Assembly: GCA_900545955.1 (NCBI GenBank)
Contig: URAU01000013.1
Location: 14,074-78,073, forward strand
Source of the DNA: an uncultured Porphyromonadaceae bacterium
Lineage (GTDB): Bacteria > Bacteroidota > Bacteroidia > Bacteroidales > Muribaculaceae
DNA length: 64,000 nt
Direction of reading: 5' to 3'
Shown here: in pieces, positions 49,829 to 59,537 of the stretch
Numbering within the stretch: position 1 is the first letter of the stretch
Layout of the letters: every line of letters begins with the position of its first letter
Notes under the pieces: model-generated
Told to the model about the DNA's origin: nothing
Databases searched by the model: none
Seen by the model: the letters and a program-made list of their open reading frames with translations, nothing else
Position numbers and translations under genes: made by a program

Positions 49829-51634
49829 TCAGTAGGCGTACATGGCTTCTATCTGGGAGGCGTAGTGGCGGTTGATTACCGGGCGCCGGATTTTCAGGGT
49901 GTTGGTAAGCTCGCCTGACTCCATGGTGAATTCCTTTGGAAGGAGTGTGAAGCGCTTGATTTTTTCGAATGAGGCGAGACCTTCCTGTAGGGCTTCTATC
50001 CTGTCGGCAATCAGCTCCTTGATGCGCGGGTTGTCCACGAGGTCCTCGAGCGAGCGGTAGGAAATTTTCTTCGACGAGGCGTATTCCTTGATGGCTTCGA
50101 TGGCTGGCACGATGATGGCTGTGACAAACTTGCGGTTGTCGCCGATTACGGCCACTTGCTCGATATATTTATCCTCGCCCAGACGGCTTTCGATGGCCTG
50201 GGGGGCGATATATTTGCCGTTGGAGGTCTTGAAGAGGTCCTTGATGCGCTCGGTGAGCACCAGGGCTCCGCTGCCGTCGAAGTATCCGGCGTCGCCGGTG
50301 CGGAAATAGCCGTCGGCGGTGAAAGCAGCCTCTGTATCAGCCGGTTTGTTGTAGTAGCCGCGCATCACGGTCGGCCCCTTTACCAGTATTTCGTTGTCGG
50401 GGCCAATCTTCACGTCGATAATATCAAGAGGAGTCCCGACGGTTCCTATTTCATAATCCACATAGGGGAAGCACGATACGGTGGCCGTGGTTTCCGAAAG
50501 TCCGTAGCCGATCACGATGGGGACACCCATGGAGCGGAAGAAAGCCGTTATGGAGTTGCTCAGCGGCGCACCGGCGGTGGGGAAGATGTTGCCGTGCTCG
50601 ATACCCATTATGCGCTGCACTTTCTTGAATACGCGCTTATTGAAGAAGCGGTACTGCAGTTCGAGCATACGCGGCACGGGGCGCCCCAGGCGCACATAGT
50701 CGAGGTTGCGGCGCGAGCCTACCTGCAGGGCGCGGCGGCACATCCAGCGGCTCAGCGGTTTCATGCGCTGCATCTTGTCGTTGATTGCCGCGTAGGCTTT
50801 CTCCCAGAAGCGGGGCACGGCGCACATGCACGTGGGGTGCACCTCGCGGATGGTGGTCTGGATTTCGCGCGGGTCGCGGTTTACGTACACTCGGATACCG
50901 GAGTCGAGGGCGAAATATGTCCACGCCTTCTCGAAAATATGGCTCAGGGGGAGGAAACTCATAGCCGTATCCTTGTCGGAGAGCGAGGAAAGGCGTATGT
51001 GGTGGGCGTCGATGGCGGCGGTGAAGCAGCTGTGGGGGAGAATCGCCCCCTTGGGGTCGCCTGTGGTGCCGGAAGTGTAGAGCAGAGTGGCGATGTCGTC
51101 GGCTTCCGCACTGCGGGAGCGCCGGTCTACCTCGGCCAGACATTCGGCAGAAGCCGCTTCGCCCAGCTTGAGGAGCTGGCTGAAAGTCAGCGTGGTGGAG
51201 TCGTCGGCGTCGAGGGTGAAATCGGTGTAGGCCACGATGCGGCGCAGGCAATTTTGTTCGGCAGCCACGCGTCGGGCTATGGTATACTGCTCGCGGCTTC
51301 CGACAAACAGAATTTCGGCCTGGGCATCCCCCACGATATAATCGACCTGCTCGGCCGACGAGGTTGCGTAGATGCTGACCGGCACGGCGCGGTTGGCGAA
51401 AGCGGCGAAATCAGTGATGAGAATATATGGGTCGTTGGCCGAGAATACGGCGATTTTGCTTCCCTCCTTTATGTCGAGAATTTCGAGCGCGGCGGCTGCC
51501 TTGCGGACCATCTCCTGCATTTCGAGCCAGCTGTAGGGGCGCCATTCGCCATGCGATGTGCGGTAGTAGACGGCTGCCCGGTCGCCGTAGCGTGTTGCCT
51601 GTCGGTCGACAAGCGTTGTCAGTATGTTTGCCAA
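49829..51634 (-). CDS. Long-chain acyl-CoA synthetase (AMP-forming), 601 aa
   Basis: The enzyme activates fatty acids with ATP and CoA. The AMP-loop is DIATLLYTSGTTGDPKGAI, and the adenylation motif YGLSETTATVSCFP and the hinge TGDAGYFDGSGALVLTERIK are present. The family is the FACS type common in Bacteroidetes, with the C-terminal SGELTNTLKIRRPVI including the catalytic Lys. The start MANILTTLVDRQATRYGDRA is the family opening. A TAACTTTG box lies at 51744-51751 on the minus strand. It could serve lipid or membrane repair. Confidence 0.94.
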   Translation of the reverse strand: MANILTTLVDRQATRYGDRAAVYYRTSHGEWRPYSWLEMQEMVRKAAAALEILDIKEGSKIAVFSANDPYILITDFAAFANRAVPVSIYATSSAEQVDYIVGDAQAEILFVGSREQYTIARRVAAEQNCLRRIVAYTDFTLDADDSTTLTFSQLLKLGEAASAECLAEVDRRSRSAEADDIATLLYTSGTTGDPKGAILPHSCFTAAIDAHHIRLSSLSDKDTAMSFLPLSHIFEKAWTYFALDSGIRVYVNRDPREIQTTIREVHPTCMCAVPRFWEKAYAAINDKMQRMKPLSRWMCRRALQVGSRRNLDYVRLGRPVPRMLELQYRFFNKRVFKKVQRIMGIEHGNIFPTAGAPLSNSITAFFRSMGVPIVIGYGLSETTATVSCFPYVDYEIGTVGTPLDIIDVKIGPDNEILVKGPTVMRGYYNKPADTEAAFTADGYFRTGDAGYFDGSGALVLTERIKDLFKTSNGKYIAPQAIESRLGEDKYIEQVAVIGDNRKFVTAIIVPAIEAIKEYASSKKISYRSLEDLVDNPRIKELIADRIEALQEGLASFEKIKRFTLLPKEFTMESGELTNTLKIRRPVINRHYASQIEAMYAY

Positions 51635-51743
51635 AAGACTTAGTTTTTAGTTGAGAATCAGACCGCACCGAAAGGATGCCGAAAAATCCGGCGCAATGAA
51701 GCGGGGAGAGAGGGTTCGGGGCGGACGGAGAGCTTTTGCTGTG

Positions 51744-51776
51744 CAAAGTTAGCTTTTTCACCCATAAGGCACCCAA
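51744..51776 (-). promoter_or_regulatory. Possible promoter of the acyl-CoA synthetase gene
   Basis: On the minus strand TAACTTTG (51744-51751) is preceded 21 bases upstream by TTGG (51773-51776), close to the TTTG element. Transcription would begin about 105 bases before the start codon. Confidence 0.45.
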
Positions 51777-51938
51777 GATTGCGCGCTGAAAGTGGCGGTT
51801 GGTTAACGTTTATTTGCAAATTGCACACCCTTTTGGCTTAAAATTGGCACATTTGGCCTATAAGTGTGCAGTTTCTCTGCTATCTTTGCTCATTTCTCCG
51901 ATGGGGCGGCGCGATATTGCTGAGCTCTGCGGTGTCGC

Positions 51939-53597
51939 TTATTTATTTGGCACAGCTCCCTCGCGGAGCAGCCGGTTGTAGCGTTCCTCGTCGTTGATGA
52001 GGTCGAGAGCGGCGCGGTAACTCGGGCTGAGCGCCGGATTTACAACACGGAAGTAGTCCGTGCTCTCGAAGAGGTCGCGGGCTATGAGACCTTTTACTAT
52101 TGTGGCGATTAGCGGACGCGACTTCTCGAGCATGGCCGAGTCGGGCATCACGCTGTCGGCGCGGCCCAGGGCCACGACTTCGTCGAGCATCTCCGGCGTG
52201 AAGGTGAACCCGCGGTCGAAGGCCTCGCCGTCGGGATACTCGGCGCGGAGACTCTTGCGGTGGGCGTCGACATAGGTTATGGCGAAGCGGTTGATTATGC
52301 CTTTGGCCACGAGGTCGCGGTAGTATGTGGAATACATCGTGGTGTCGATGGGCACGAAGAGGTCAGGCATAATGCCTCCGCCGCCGTAGACCGGGCGGCG
52401 GTTGCGCAGCGTGGAGTAACGCAGCGAGTCGGGCAGATGGATGGAGTCGGCGCTTGAGAATTCGCCCGCTTCATAGCGGTTGAGCATATCCTTGCGGTAA
52501 GCCTCCTCATCGCCGGGGGCATAGGGCTTCTGGATTGAGCGGCCAGAAGGGGTGTAGTAGCGTGACACTGTAAGGCGTATCATAGAGCCGTCGGGGAAGG
52601 GGAAGGGTCGCTGAACAAGACCTTTGCCGAAGGTGCGACGCCCTACGATGAGGCCGCGGTCGTTGTCCTGCACGGCTCCTGAAAGGATTTCTGCGGCGGA
52701 GGCAGAATATTGGTTGGCCATGATTACCAGACGCCCCTTGCGGAAGTCGCCGGCACGCTCCACGCGGAAGTCGGAGCGACCCATTTTCGGCGCGTCGGTA
52801 TAGACCACCATGTCGCCCTTCTCAAGGAAATGCGAGGCAAGCTGATGGGCCGCCTGGAGATAACCGCCGCCGTTGTCCTCAAGGTCGATGATAAGATTCT
52901 GCATCCCCTTGGCACGGAGGTCCGAGAGGGCTTTCTCAAATTCCTTTTCGGTCTCCTCGCCGAAGCGCGAGATGCGGATGTAGCCGGTAGTCGGGTCGGC
53001 CATATAGGCGGCGTCGACGCTGTAGACCGGGATGTCGTCGCGCGTCACGAGGAAGGCTATCGGCTCGGGCGAGCCCTTGCGGAGCACTTTAAGAAGTACC
53101 TGCGAACCCTTCTCGCCGCGCAGAATCTTTATAATGCGCGAGTTGGGGAGCTTGCGTCCGGCAATCACCGAATCGCCGGCCTGGATGATGCGGTCGCCGG
53201 GGAGGATGCCGACTTTCTCCGACGGGCCGCCGGAAGTGGTCTGAATCACGAATAGCGTATCGTTGAGCATATTGAACTGCACGCCTATGCCGCTGAAATT
53301 GCCTGTGAGCGGGGTGGTGAGTTCCTTGGTCTCCTCGGGGTCGGAGTAGGTGGAATGCGGGTCGAGGGTCTTGAGCATGGCCACGATGGCCTCCTGCACC
53401 ATCTTGTCGGAGTTGACGGAATCGACGTAGAAGCGTTCGATAATCTGCTCCGACATGAGCAGCTTGCGGTCGGGCGTTAGTCGGAATTCCTGCGCATCGG
53501 AGCGCGCGGGGGCAAGCCATGCAGCTGCGGATGCGGCGACGGCAACTAAGGGAAGAACGCGGAGAGAGCGGAGATTTATTCGTTGTAGAAATTTCAT
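51939..53597 (-). CDS. S41-family C-terminal processing peptidase, 552 aa
   Basis: The Ser-Lys dyad is in ANQYSASAAEILSGA (Ser) and RRTFGKGLVQRPF (Lys). A PDZ domain (residues 90-170: NFSGIGVQFNMLNDTLFVIQ, then EKVGILPGDRIIQAGDSVIA) precedes the catalytic core, with TGYIRISRFGEETEKEF after it. A hydrophobic N-terminus (LRVLPLVAVAASAAAWLAPA) directs export to the periplasm. The C-terminal 150 residues (LTPEM-like helical part) are usual for the Bacteroidetes group. It removes C-terminal segments of envelope proteins. It is followed upstream by coaD (10-base gap), so both share an operon with parE. Confidence 0.92.
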   Translation of the reverse strand: MKFLQRINLRSLRVLPLVAVAASAAAWLAPARSDAQEFRLTPDRKLLMSEQIIERFYVDSVNSDKMVQEAIVAMLKTLDPHSTYSDPEETKELTTPLTGNFSGIGVQFNMLNDTLFVIQTTSGGPSEKVGILPGDRIIQAGDSVIAGRKLPNSRIIKILRGEKGSQVLLKVLRKGSPEPIAFLVTRDDIPVYSVDAAYMADPTTGYIRISRFGEETEKEFEKALSDLRAKGMQNLIIDLEDNGGGYLQAAHQLASHFLEKGDMVVYTDAPKMGRSDFRVERAGDFRKGRLVIMANQYSASAAEILSGAVQDNDRGLIVGRRTFGKGLVQRPFPFPDGSMIRLTVSRYYTPSGRSIQKPYAPGDEEAYRKDMLNRYEAGEFSSADSIHLPDSLRYSTLRNRRPVYGGGGIMPDLFVPIDTTMYSTYYRDLVAKGIINRFAITYVDAHRKSLRAEYPDGEAFDRGFTFTPEMLDEVVALGRADSVMPDSAMLEKSRPLIATIVKGLIARDLFESTDYFRVVNPALSPSYRAALDLINDEERYNRLLREGAVPNK

Positions 53598-53607
53598 GTC
53601 TAATCGG

Positions 53608-54045
53608 TTAGGGGATATACGGCGCTATGTCGACGCCGTAGGATGCGAGCTCGCGGACGGCCGACGAACTGAGCGACGCGTACTCCGGAAGCGCATATAT
53701 CAGAACGGATTCCAGGCCTGAAATGTTGCGGTTTATGTCGGCCAGCTGCCGTTCGAACTCGAAATCGACCACGCTGCGCACCCCGCGCAGAAGGAAGCGG
53801 GCGCCGCAGGAGCGTGCGGCCTCTACGGTCAGGCCAGTGAAGCTTATTACCTCGACGCGAGGGTCTGAGGCATAGACGCGGCGTATGCGCTCCAGGCGCT
53901 CCTCCACGGGGAGCCATCCCTGCTTGGAGGGATTCACGCCCACGCCGATTACGAGGCGGTCGAAAATCTCCAGCCCGCGGTCGGCTATTGATTTGTGTCC
54001 GAGCGTAAAGGGGTCGAACGACCCGGCGAAAAGTGCGGTTTTCAT
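53608..54045 (-). CDS. coaD: Phosphopantetheine adenylyltransferase, 145 aa
   Basis: The enzyme makes dephospho-CoA from phosphopantetheine and ATP. ALFAGSFDPFTLGHKSIADR has the T/HxGH nucleotidyl-transfer motif (TLGH), and the ATP-site residues lie in ALPEYASLSSSAVRELASYG. The start MKTALFAGSF at 54045 is used; the eleven codons before it in the open frame extend into the end of parE. Length is 145 residues, a little short of the usual 160, because the C-terminal helix is trimmed to VDIAPYIP. It lies between parE and the S41 peptidase. Confidence 0.95.
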   Translation of the reverse strand: MKTALFAGSFDPFTLGHKSIADRGLEIFDRLVIGVGVNPSKQGWLPVEERLERIRRVYASDPRVEVISFTGLTVEAARSCGARFLLRGVRSVVDFEFERQLADINRNISGLESVLIYALPEYASLSSSAVRELASYGVDIAPYIP

Positions 54046-54083
54046 TTCATGCTTGGAAGGGTGGGAAGGATGTGGCATGCCGC

Positions 54084-56069
54084 TCAGGAAATCTGCGAAT
54101 CGTCCTCCACCACAAGGTTATTGATGATGAAGCCCTGACGGTCGGAGGTATTTTTGCCCATATAGAATTCGAGGAGCTTGGATACGCCGTCGTCCTTGCG
54201 GAGCGTCACGCGGTCGAGACGCATGTCGGGGCCGATGAATCCGCGGAACTCGTCGGGCGAAATCTCGCCGAGACCTTTGAATCGGGTTATCTCGGCGTTG
54301 GCGCCGAAGCGGCGGATGGCTTCCACTCGCTCCTCGTCGGAGTAGCAGTAGACGGTGGAGCGCTCGTCGGGCGTTTCTGAGGCGTCCTGTTTCTTTTTTG
54401 TCTTGCCGGTGCGCTTGGTGGCGTTTTTGTCGCGCACGCGGAAGAGCGGCGTCTGCAGCACGTAGACATGGCCCTGCTTTACCAGGTCGGGGAAGAACTG
54501 GAGGAAGAAAGTGAGCAGCAGCAGGCGTATGTGCATCCCGTCGACGTCGGCATCGGTGGCGATGATCACGTTGTTGTAGCGCAGCCCGTCGAGGCCGTCC
54601 TCGATGTTGAGCGCGGCCTGCAGAAGATTGAACTCCTCGTTTTCGTAGACTACCTTGCGCGTCAGGCCGAAAGAGTTGAGCGGCTTGCCGCGCAGCGAGA
54701 ACACGGCCTGGGTCTCCACATCGCGGATCTTGGTAATGGAGCCTGAGGCGGAGTCGCCCTCGGTGAGGAAAATGGAAGATGCGAGCTTGCGCTCTTCGTC
54801 GCCTCGGGTGTCGTTGAGGTGCACGCGGCAGTCGCGCAGCTTGCTGTTGTGGAGATTCACTTTCTTGGCGCGCTCGCGGGCCAGTTTTGTCACTCCGGCC
54901 ATGGCCTTGCGCTCGCGTTCGCTGTCCTGAATCTTCTTGAGCATCACCTCGGCGGTCTCGAGGTTCTTGTGTAGGAAGTTGTCGAGCTCCTTCTTGAGGA
55001 AGTCGCTTATGAATTTGGCGATTGTGGGGCCTTCGGGACCCATGTCGCGGCTGCCGAGTTTGGTTTTTGTCTGCGATTCGAACACCGGCTCCTCCACCTT
55101 TACCGATACGGCTGCAATCATGCCGTTGCGGATGTCGGTGTATTCGAAGTTCTTGCCGAAATACTCCTTGATGGTGCGCGAAACGCTCTCTTTGAGCGCT
55201 GTGAGGTGCGTGCCACCCTGGGTGGTGTGCTGACCGTTGACAAACGAGTAGTATTCCTCGCCATACTGGTTGGCATGCGTGAGGGCTATCTCTATGTCGT
55301 CGCCCTTGAGATGGATTATGGGGTAGAGCGGATCTTTGGTGAGATTGGATTTGAGCAGGTCGAGCAGGCCGTTGCGCGATATGTAGCGCTTGCCGTTGAA
55401 GATGATGGCCAGACCTGTGTTGAGGTAAGTGTAGTTTCGCAGAAGTGTGACGATGAACTCGTCGTTGAACCGGAAGTCGCGGAAAATGGTGTTGTCCGGG
55501 GTGAAGCGCACGTAGGTTCCGTTGGGCTCGTCGGTGGGCGTTTCGCCGGTTTCGTCGATGAGCTGGCCGCGCTCGAAGCGGGCGGCGCGCATCATGCCGT
55601 CGCGGTAGCTCCGGATTTCAAACGAGTCGCTGAGCGCATTCACGGCCTTGATACCCACACCGTTGAGGCCGACTACCTTCTTGAAGGCCTTGGAATCGTA
55701 TTTTGCGCCGGTGTTCATCTTCGAGGCTACGTCGACGAGTTTGCCCAGCGGGATGCCGCGGCCGTGGTCGCGCACGGTTACAGTCGATTCTTCGAGCGAC
55801 ACGCTTATCTGGCGGCCGTAGCCCATGCTGTATTCGTCGATTGCATTGTCGATTACCTCTTTGAGAAGCACATAGATGCCGTCGTCGTTATACGAGCCGT
55901 CGCCGAGTTTGCCGATATACATGCCCGGACGCAGGCGGATGTGCTCGCGCCAGTCGAGGGTCTTGATGTCGTCCTCAATATATTCCACGGGCTTTTCGGG
56001 GCGCTCATCGAAATCGAGGGCCGGTTCGTCGGAGATATTTTCGGTATTGGTGTCGGTATATTCGTCCAT
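54084..56069 (-). CDS. parE: Type IIA topoisomerase subunit B (ParE-like), 661 aa
   Basis: The ATPase domain opens with TLDWREHIRLRPGMYIG and KEVIDNAIDEYSMGYG, followed by VRDHGRGIPLGKL; the Toprim domain carries LTEGDSASGSITKIRD and TDADVDGMHIRLLLLTFF. The chosen start MDEYTDTNTENISDEP gives an acidic N-terminal extension, as in Bacteroidetes ParE. The insert after the ATPase domain and the C-terminal STVYCYSDEERVEA are within family limits. ParE rather than GyrB is favoured by the length and the place beside coaD; the matching subunit A is not in the window. Confidence 0.88.
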   Translation of the reverse strand: MDEYTDTNTENISDEPALDFDERPEKPVEYIEDDIKTLDWREHIRLRPGMYIGKLGDGSYNDDGIYVLLKEVIDNAIDEYSMGYGRQISVSLEESTVTVRDHGRGIPLGKLVDVASKMNTGAKYDSKAFKKVVGLNGVGIKAVNALSDSFEIRSYRDGMMRAARFERGQLIDETGETPTDEPNGTYVRFTPDNTIFRDFRFNDEFIVTLLRNYTYLNTGLAIIFNGKRYISRNGLLDLLKSNLTKDPLYPIIHLKGDDIEIALTHANQYGEEYYSFVNGQHTTQGGTHLTALKESVSRTIKEYFGKNFEYTDIRNGMIAAVSVKVEEPVFESQTKTKLGSRDMGPEGPTIAKFISDFLKKELDNFLHKNLETAEVMLKKIQDSERERKAMAGVTKLARERAKKVNLHNSKLRDCRVHLNDTRGDEERKLASSIFLTEGDSASGSITKIRDVETQAVFSLRGKPLNSFGLTRKVVYENEEFNLLQAALNIEDGLDGLRYNNVIIATDADVDGMHIRLLLLTFFLQFFPDLVKQGHVYVLQTPLFRVRDKNATKRTGKTKKKQDASETPDERSTVYCYSDEERVEAIRRFGANAEITRFKGLGEISPDEFRGFIGPDMRLDRVTLRKDDGVSKLLEFYMGKNTSDRQGFIINNLVVEDDSQIS

Positions 56070-56179
56070 TTTGCGCGGTGCTTTACGGAGATAGGGGTGC
56101 TGAATCGCCCTGATAGGATTTGTCTCCCACAAATTTACAAAAAAATCCGCTCAAAGGGAAATTCCGAAGTGTAAGTGGC

Positions 56180-57166
56180 TCAGAAAAACAGCCGGAAGGC
56201 TACGCTCACGCCCGGGATGCCGCAGGCCACCCATGCCGATGCGGCACGGTAGAGCTGCCGGTAAAAGGGGCATTTTTCCTTCCCGAGCAGGTTTTGCATC
56301 TGAGTGTGGGCATACCCGCGCGAGCCTTCCCGATGGCATTCCCCTGCGAGGATGGCCCGCTTTAGCAGAAGGATGCGGCGGTGGCGGCGCGACGTAAGCA
56401 GTGGCTCGACGGCGTCGAGCGTGGCAATGCGGTCGGGGGCGGCTTCCGTTGCCGATGGTCCGGTTATGGAGTCGTGGTGGCCGACGGTGTGGAGCGTGGG
56501 CTTTCCCCCGGCCTTGACAGCGACAGGGCGCTGCAAAGCGAGCCTTACGCCCAGTTCGAGGTCGTTCCAGCGTTTTATGGCCGGATTCCATCCGCCGGCA
56601 GCGAGGAGTAGGGCGGTGCGCATGGCGTAGCGCTGGGTGGAGAGCGATCCGTTGATGAGGTTGTGGTACATCAGCGAGCGCGCGAAGAAGCGGCAGCGAT
56701 GAAGTTTGCGGCCATGCGGGTCGCAGAGCGGGAAGTCCCAGCCGATAATGTCAGCCTCCGGGTGAGCGGCGAACTCGCGCATGGCTCGGGCTACATGGTC
56801 GGGTTGCATCATGTCGTCGCTGTCGAAAAACATTATATATTCCGTGCGGACGGCTTCAGTGCCCTTGCGTCGCGCGGCTGCTGCGGTGCGTATGCTTTCC
56901 GAAAGAATATCCACACTGAAATCGGGAGCCTTTACCGAGTCGGCCCATTGGCGCAGCATCCCGAGAGTGCCGTCGGTTGAGTCATTGTCGACCAGCACGA
57001 CGCGCATCGGGCGATAGGTTTGCCCGGCTATGCTGCGGAGCGTGGCGCGTGCCATCTGCTCGCGATTGTAGACGGGTACGACTACCGTGATGCCGGGTTC
57101 GAGGATTGCACGGGGTGTATGGGCGTAGTCTGCTGTCATAGCGGAATTCGTGGCGGTCAGGTCCAT
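56180..57166 (-). CDS. Family 2 glycosyltransferase, 328 aa
   Basis: The opening PGITVVVPVYNREQMARATL and VVLVDNDSTDGTLGML are the nucleotide-sugar binding strand of GT-A enzymes, and MFFDSDDMMQPDHV has the metal-binding DxD. The C-terminus is not membrane-embedded but has a hydrophobic end (GIPGVSVAFRLFF). The first codons overlap the last ten bases of the next glycosyltransferase gene, indicating co-translation. It adds a sugar to a lipid or surface polymer; donor and acceptor unknown. Confidence 0.85.
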   Translation of the reverse strand: MDLTATNSAMTADYAHTPRAILEPGITVVVPVYNREQMARATLRSIAGQTYRPMRVVLVDNDSTDGTLGMLRQWADSVKAPDFSVDILSESIRTAAAARRKGTEAVRTEYIMFFDSDDMMQPDHVARAMREFAAHPEADIIGWDFPLCDPHGRKLHRCRFFARSLMYHNLINGSLSTQRYAMRTALLLAAGGWNPAIKRWNDLELGVRLALQRPVAVKAGGKPTLHTVGHHDSITGPSATEAAPDRIATLDAVEPLLTSRRHRRILLLKRAILAGECHREGSRGYAHTQMQNLLGKEKCPFYRQLYRAASAWVACGIPGVSVAFRLFF

Positions 57167-58191
57167 TTTTTAAGGCGCCAGTAGTGGTGGAACTTTTTCA
57201 GGCGCGAATAGAGAGGCCCGACAGCGGGGAGCTTGAAAAGGAACATGGCGACGCGGCAACGCCACGGACGCGGCATACCGCTCTCGCGCAGAAATGTGTC
57301 GACATCGTGCAGGCGGTCGGGGTCGCGAAGGATTATGGCTGCGCTGTAGAGAAACCTTGCCACGCGTACTGCCGACGGGCGTATCCGCCATTTTTCAAGG
57401 TGATACCGCTCCGTATAGTGCTGCTTCAGCTTTATTAGCGAGAAATTGAAGCGGAAATCCTTTTCGAGATCGGGCGTATGGGAAAAAGAGTCCTGTCCGA
57501 CGGTGTAGTAGAGCGTTACGTCGGGAATGTAGGCCACGGCGGCTTTGTGGGCGTAGATGGCGGCGAGCTGCTGGTCCTCATAGCAGATTTCGGGGCTTTC
57601 GAAAGGCCACGGATCGGCCTCGGCTTCGGCAAGGAAGATGCTTTTGCGGAACAGGGCGCTGCAGAAATGAATCAGGATGCCGAGCGTCTGCACGGCCACG
57701 TCGAGTTCCCCCGGCTTTGCCAGAGGCTTGCGAAAGGGCTTCTTTGAGCCGTCGGGGTCCGATGTGGTGATGGAGCCGGATATGTTGCTGTAGTAGCGCC
57801 AGTCGGTGTGAACGAGCCCTACTTCAGGGTTTGCGTCGAGCAGGTCGGCCTGCTTCTGCAGTTTGCGCTCGTCGACCCAGAAGTCGTCGCCGGCGCAGTC
57901 GGCGATATATTCGGCGCGGCAGCGGCGGAGCGCGCGAAAATAGTTTTCACGTACTCCGAGGTTCTCCCTGTTGCGCGTGTAGTGTATGCGTCCGGGAAAT
58001 TGCGCCGCATAGGCCCGGCAGATGTCGGAGGTGCGGTCGGTCGAGCAATCGTCGGCTATCTCGATTTCAAACGGGAAGTCGGTCTGCTGCGCGAGCACGG
58101 AATCGAGCGCGCGGGCTATGTAGTCCTCCTGGTTGTAGGTGACTACGAGCACGGATACTTTGGGCATCGCGGCCCGGGCGTCGTCGTCCAT
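57157..58191 (-). CDS. Family 2 glycosyltransferase, 344 aa
   Basis: The N-terminus VSVLVVTYNQEDYIARALDS, then EIEIADDCSTDRTSDICRAY and CAGDDFWVDERKLQKQADLL, show a GT-A fold with a DxD-like DD. The C-terminal 100 residues contain the H/Y-rich block HTPDLEKDFRFNFSLIK and end in a basic segment (SRLKKFHHYWRLKKW). Its stop region overlaps the start of the 328-residue glycosyltransferase gene by ten bases, and the TlpA-like gene lies 12 bases upstream on the same strand, so the three form one unit. It may work with the neighbour to build one envelope glycan. Confidence 0.85.
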   Translation of the reverse strand: MDDDARAAMPKVSVLVVTYNQEDYIARALDSVLAQQTDFPFEIEIADDCSTDRTSDICRAYAAQFPGRIHYTRNRENLGVRENYFRALRRCRAEYIADCAGDDFWVDERKLQKQADLLDANPEVGLVHTDWRYYSNISGSITTSDPDGSKKPFRKPLAKPGELDVAVQTLGILIHFCSALFRKSIFLAEAEADPWPFESPEICYEDQQLAAIYAHKAAVAYIPDVTLYYTVGQDSFSHTPDLEKDFRFNFSLIKLKQHYTERYHLEKWRIRPSAVRVARFLYSAAIILRDPDRLHDVDTFLRESGMPRPWRCRVAMFLFKLPAVGPLYSRLKKFHHYWRLKKWT

Positions 58192-58203
58192 TTCGCGGTG
58201 AGG

Positions 58204-59304
58204 TCAGAGATAACGGGCTACGGTGGCGGCGAGATGGCTTATGTCGGGCACGCGCTCCACGAGTTCGCCCTGACGGTTGATTACGAAAGTGGCCGGCAGC
58301 GAGCCCACGTTGTAGTCGCGGAGCACCTGGTCGCCGTCGGCGGGAGCGTTGTATACCGTAATCCATGGGAGATTGGCTGCGGCCTGACGCCACTGGAATT
58401 CATCGTCGTCGAAGGCAATCTGGTAGACTTCCAGGCCCTCGGAGTGGTGGGCGTTGTAGACTTTGGCGAGCTCCACGTTGAAAGCGGGTGAGGCTTCCGC
58501 GGCATAGGTGGTGAAGTTGAGCACTACCACTTTACCTTCCGAAGCGACATCGGAGATGCTGCGGCGCTTGCCTTTGTTGTCTAGCAAGGATATTTCCGGG
58601 AGCTTGATTTCCATGGCCACGAGCGTGTCGGTCGGCACGGAGGCACCGATGTTGCGGCGGCCGGAGAGATAGTAGGTCTCGAGAAATTTTGTGCGCGGGT
58701 CGGCCGGACGCTGCGTGTTGAAGGCATTCGCTACTGCGCCGACGATGCGGAGGTCGCTTTTCTGAGTGGGGTCGAACAATGGCAGGTCGGCGACTTTGCG
58801 GAAAATCGTGTAGTAGGCTACGGCGCCGGCAGGATCACGGAGCACGGCTTCGGCGAGCTGGCGCTTGAGGTCGGGGTCGAAAGCGGCGGCTTCCGCACCC
58901 TTCTCCTTAATGGTTTTGTTGATGAGGTCGTTGATATGCTGGAGCTTATCGGCAGATTCGGATCCGCTTACGGTGTAGTCGGTGGCGAATGTGGCGGCGT
59001 TGGCCCGGATGTCGACACTCTCGAGCGAGTCGATGGGGAAATAGATGCTCTTGCCGTCGAGCGTGAGGCGGAATACCTCGGGATGGCCCGCTGGAGCGCC
59101 GGCTACTTTGAAGTGGCCTTTCTTGTCGGTTGTCACGGTGTCGAGGGCATACCATCCGCCGCGGCCGTTGGGGGCTTCGACGATGAGCGAGGCGCTCTCC
59201 GCGCCTTCCACGGTGCCCTCGGCATGCCATTTTTTCTCGGAACATCCGGTGAGCGCAGCCATTGCGGCTACTCCGGCTATGAGCGATGCAAAATAACGAT
59301 TCAT
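58204..59304 (-). CDS. TlpA/DUF4369-like lipoprotein without redox cysteines, 366 aa
   Basis: The signal MNRYFASLIAGVAAMAALTG ends in a lipobox Cys. Residues 30-110 look like the DUF4369 domain, and 230-366 have the thioredoxin-like TlpA fold (EGKVVVLNFTTYAAEASPAF then LPWITVYNAPADGDQVLRDY and SLPATFVINRQGELVERVPD). The usual WCxxC active site is replaced by TTYAAEAS, so the thiol redox function must be lost, as in some binding members of the family. It is the first gene of the cluster with two glycosyltransferases. Role unknown. Confidence 0.8.
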   Translation of the reverse strand: MNRYFASLIAGVAAMAALTGCSEKKWHAEGTVEGAESASLIVEAPNGRGGWYALDTVTTDKKGHFKVAGAPAGHPEVFRLTLDGKSIYFPIDSLESVDIRANAATFATDYTVSGSESADKLQHINDLINKTIKEKGAEAAAFDPDLKRQLAEAVLRDPAGAVAYYTIFRKVADLPLFDPTQKSDLRIVGAVANAFNTQRPADPRTKFLETYYLSGRRNIGASVPTDTLVAMEIKLPEISLLDNKGKRRSISDVASEGKVVVLNFTTYAAEASPAFNVELAKVYNAHHSEGLEVYQIAFDDDEFQWRQAAANLPWITVYNAPADGDQVLRDYNVGSLPATFVINRQGELVERVPDISHLAATVARYL

Positions 59305-59537
59305 TGTATTGGACGTAACTGTTCCAAATTATTTTATAATTTACTGATCTGATTATTTCAACATTTCCACGGTAAAATTTTCGAATCTTTTCCTCTCTTC
59401 ATCAGTTGTGTAGACATCTACACTCCTTCTTCATCGAGGAAAATCTCCTGAAAATTTTCCTCCTGGAAATATTAAAATAATTTCGACCAGTTACTTAGCT
59501 TAGGCGTTTACTCGCATTGGTATTGGTTTGCGGCGGC

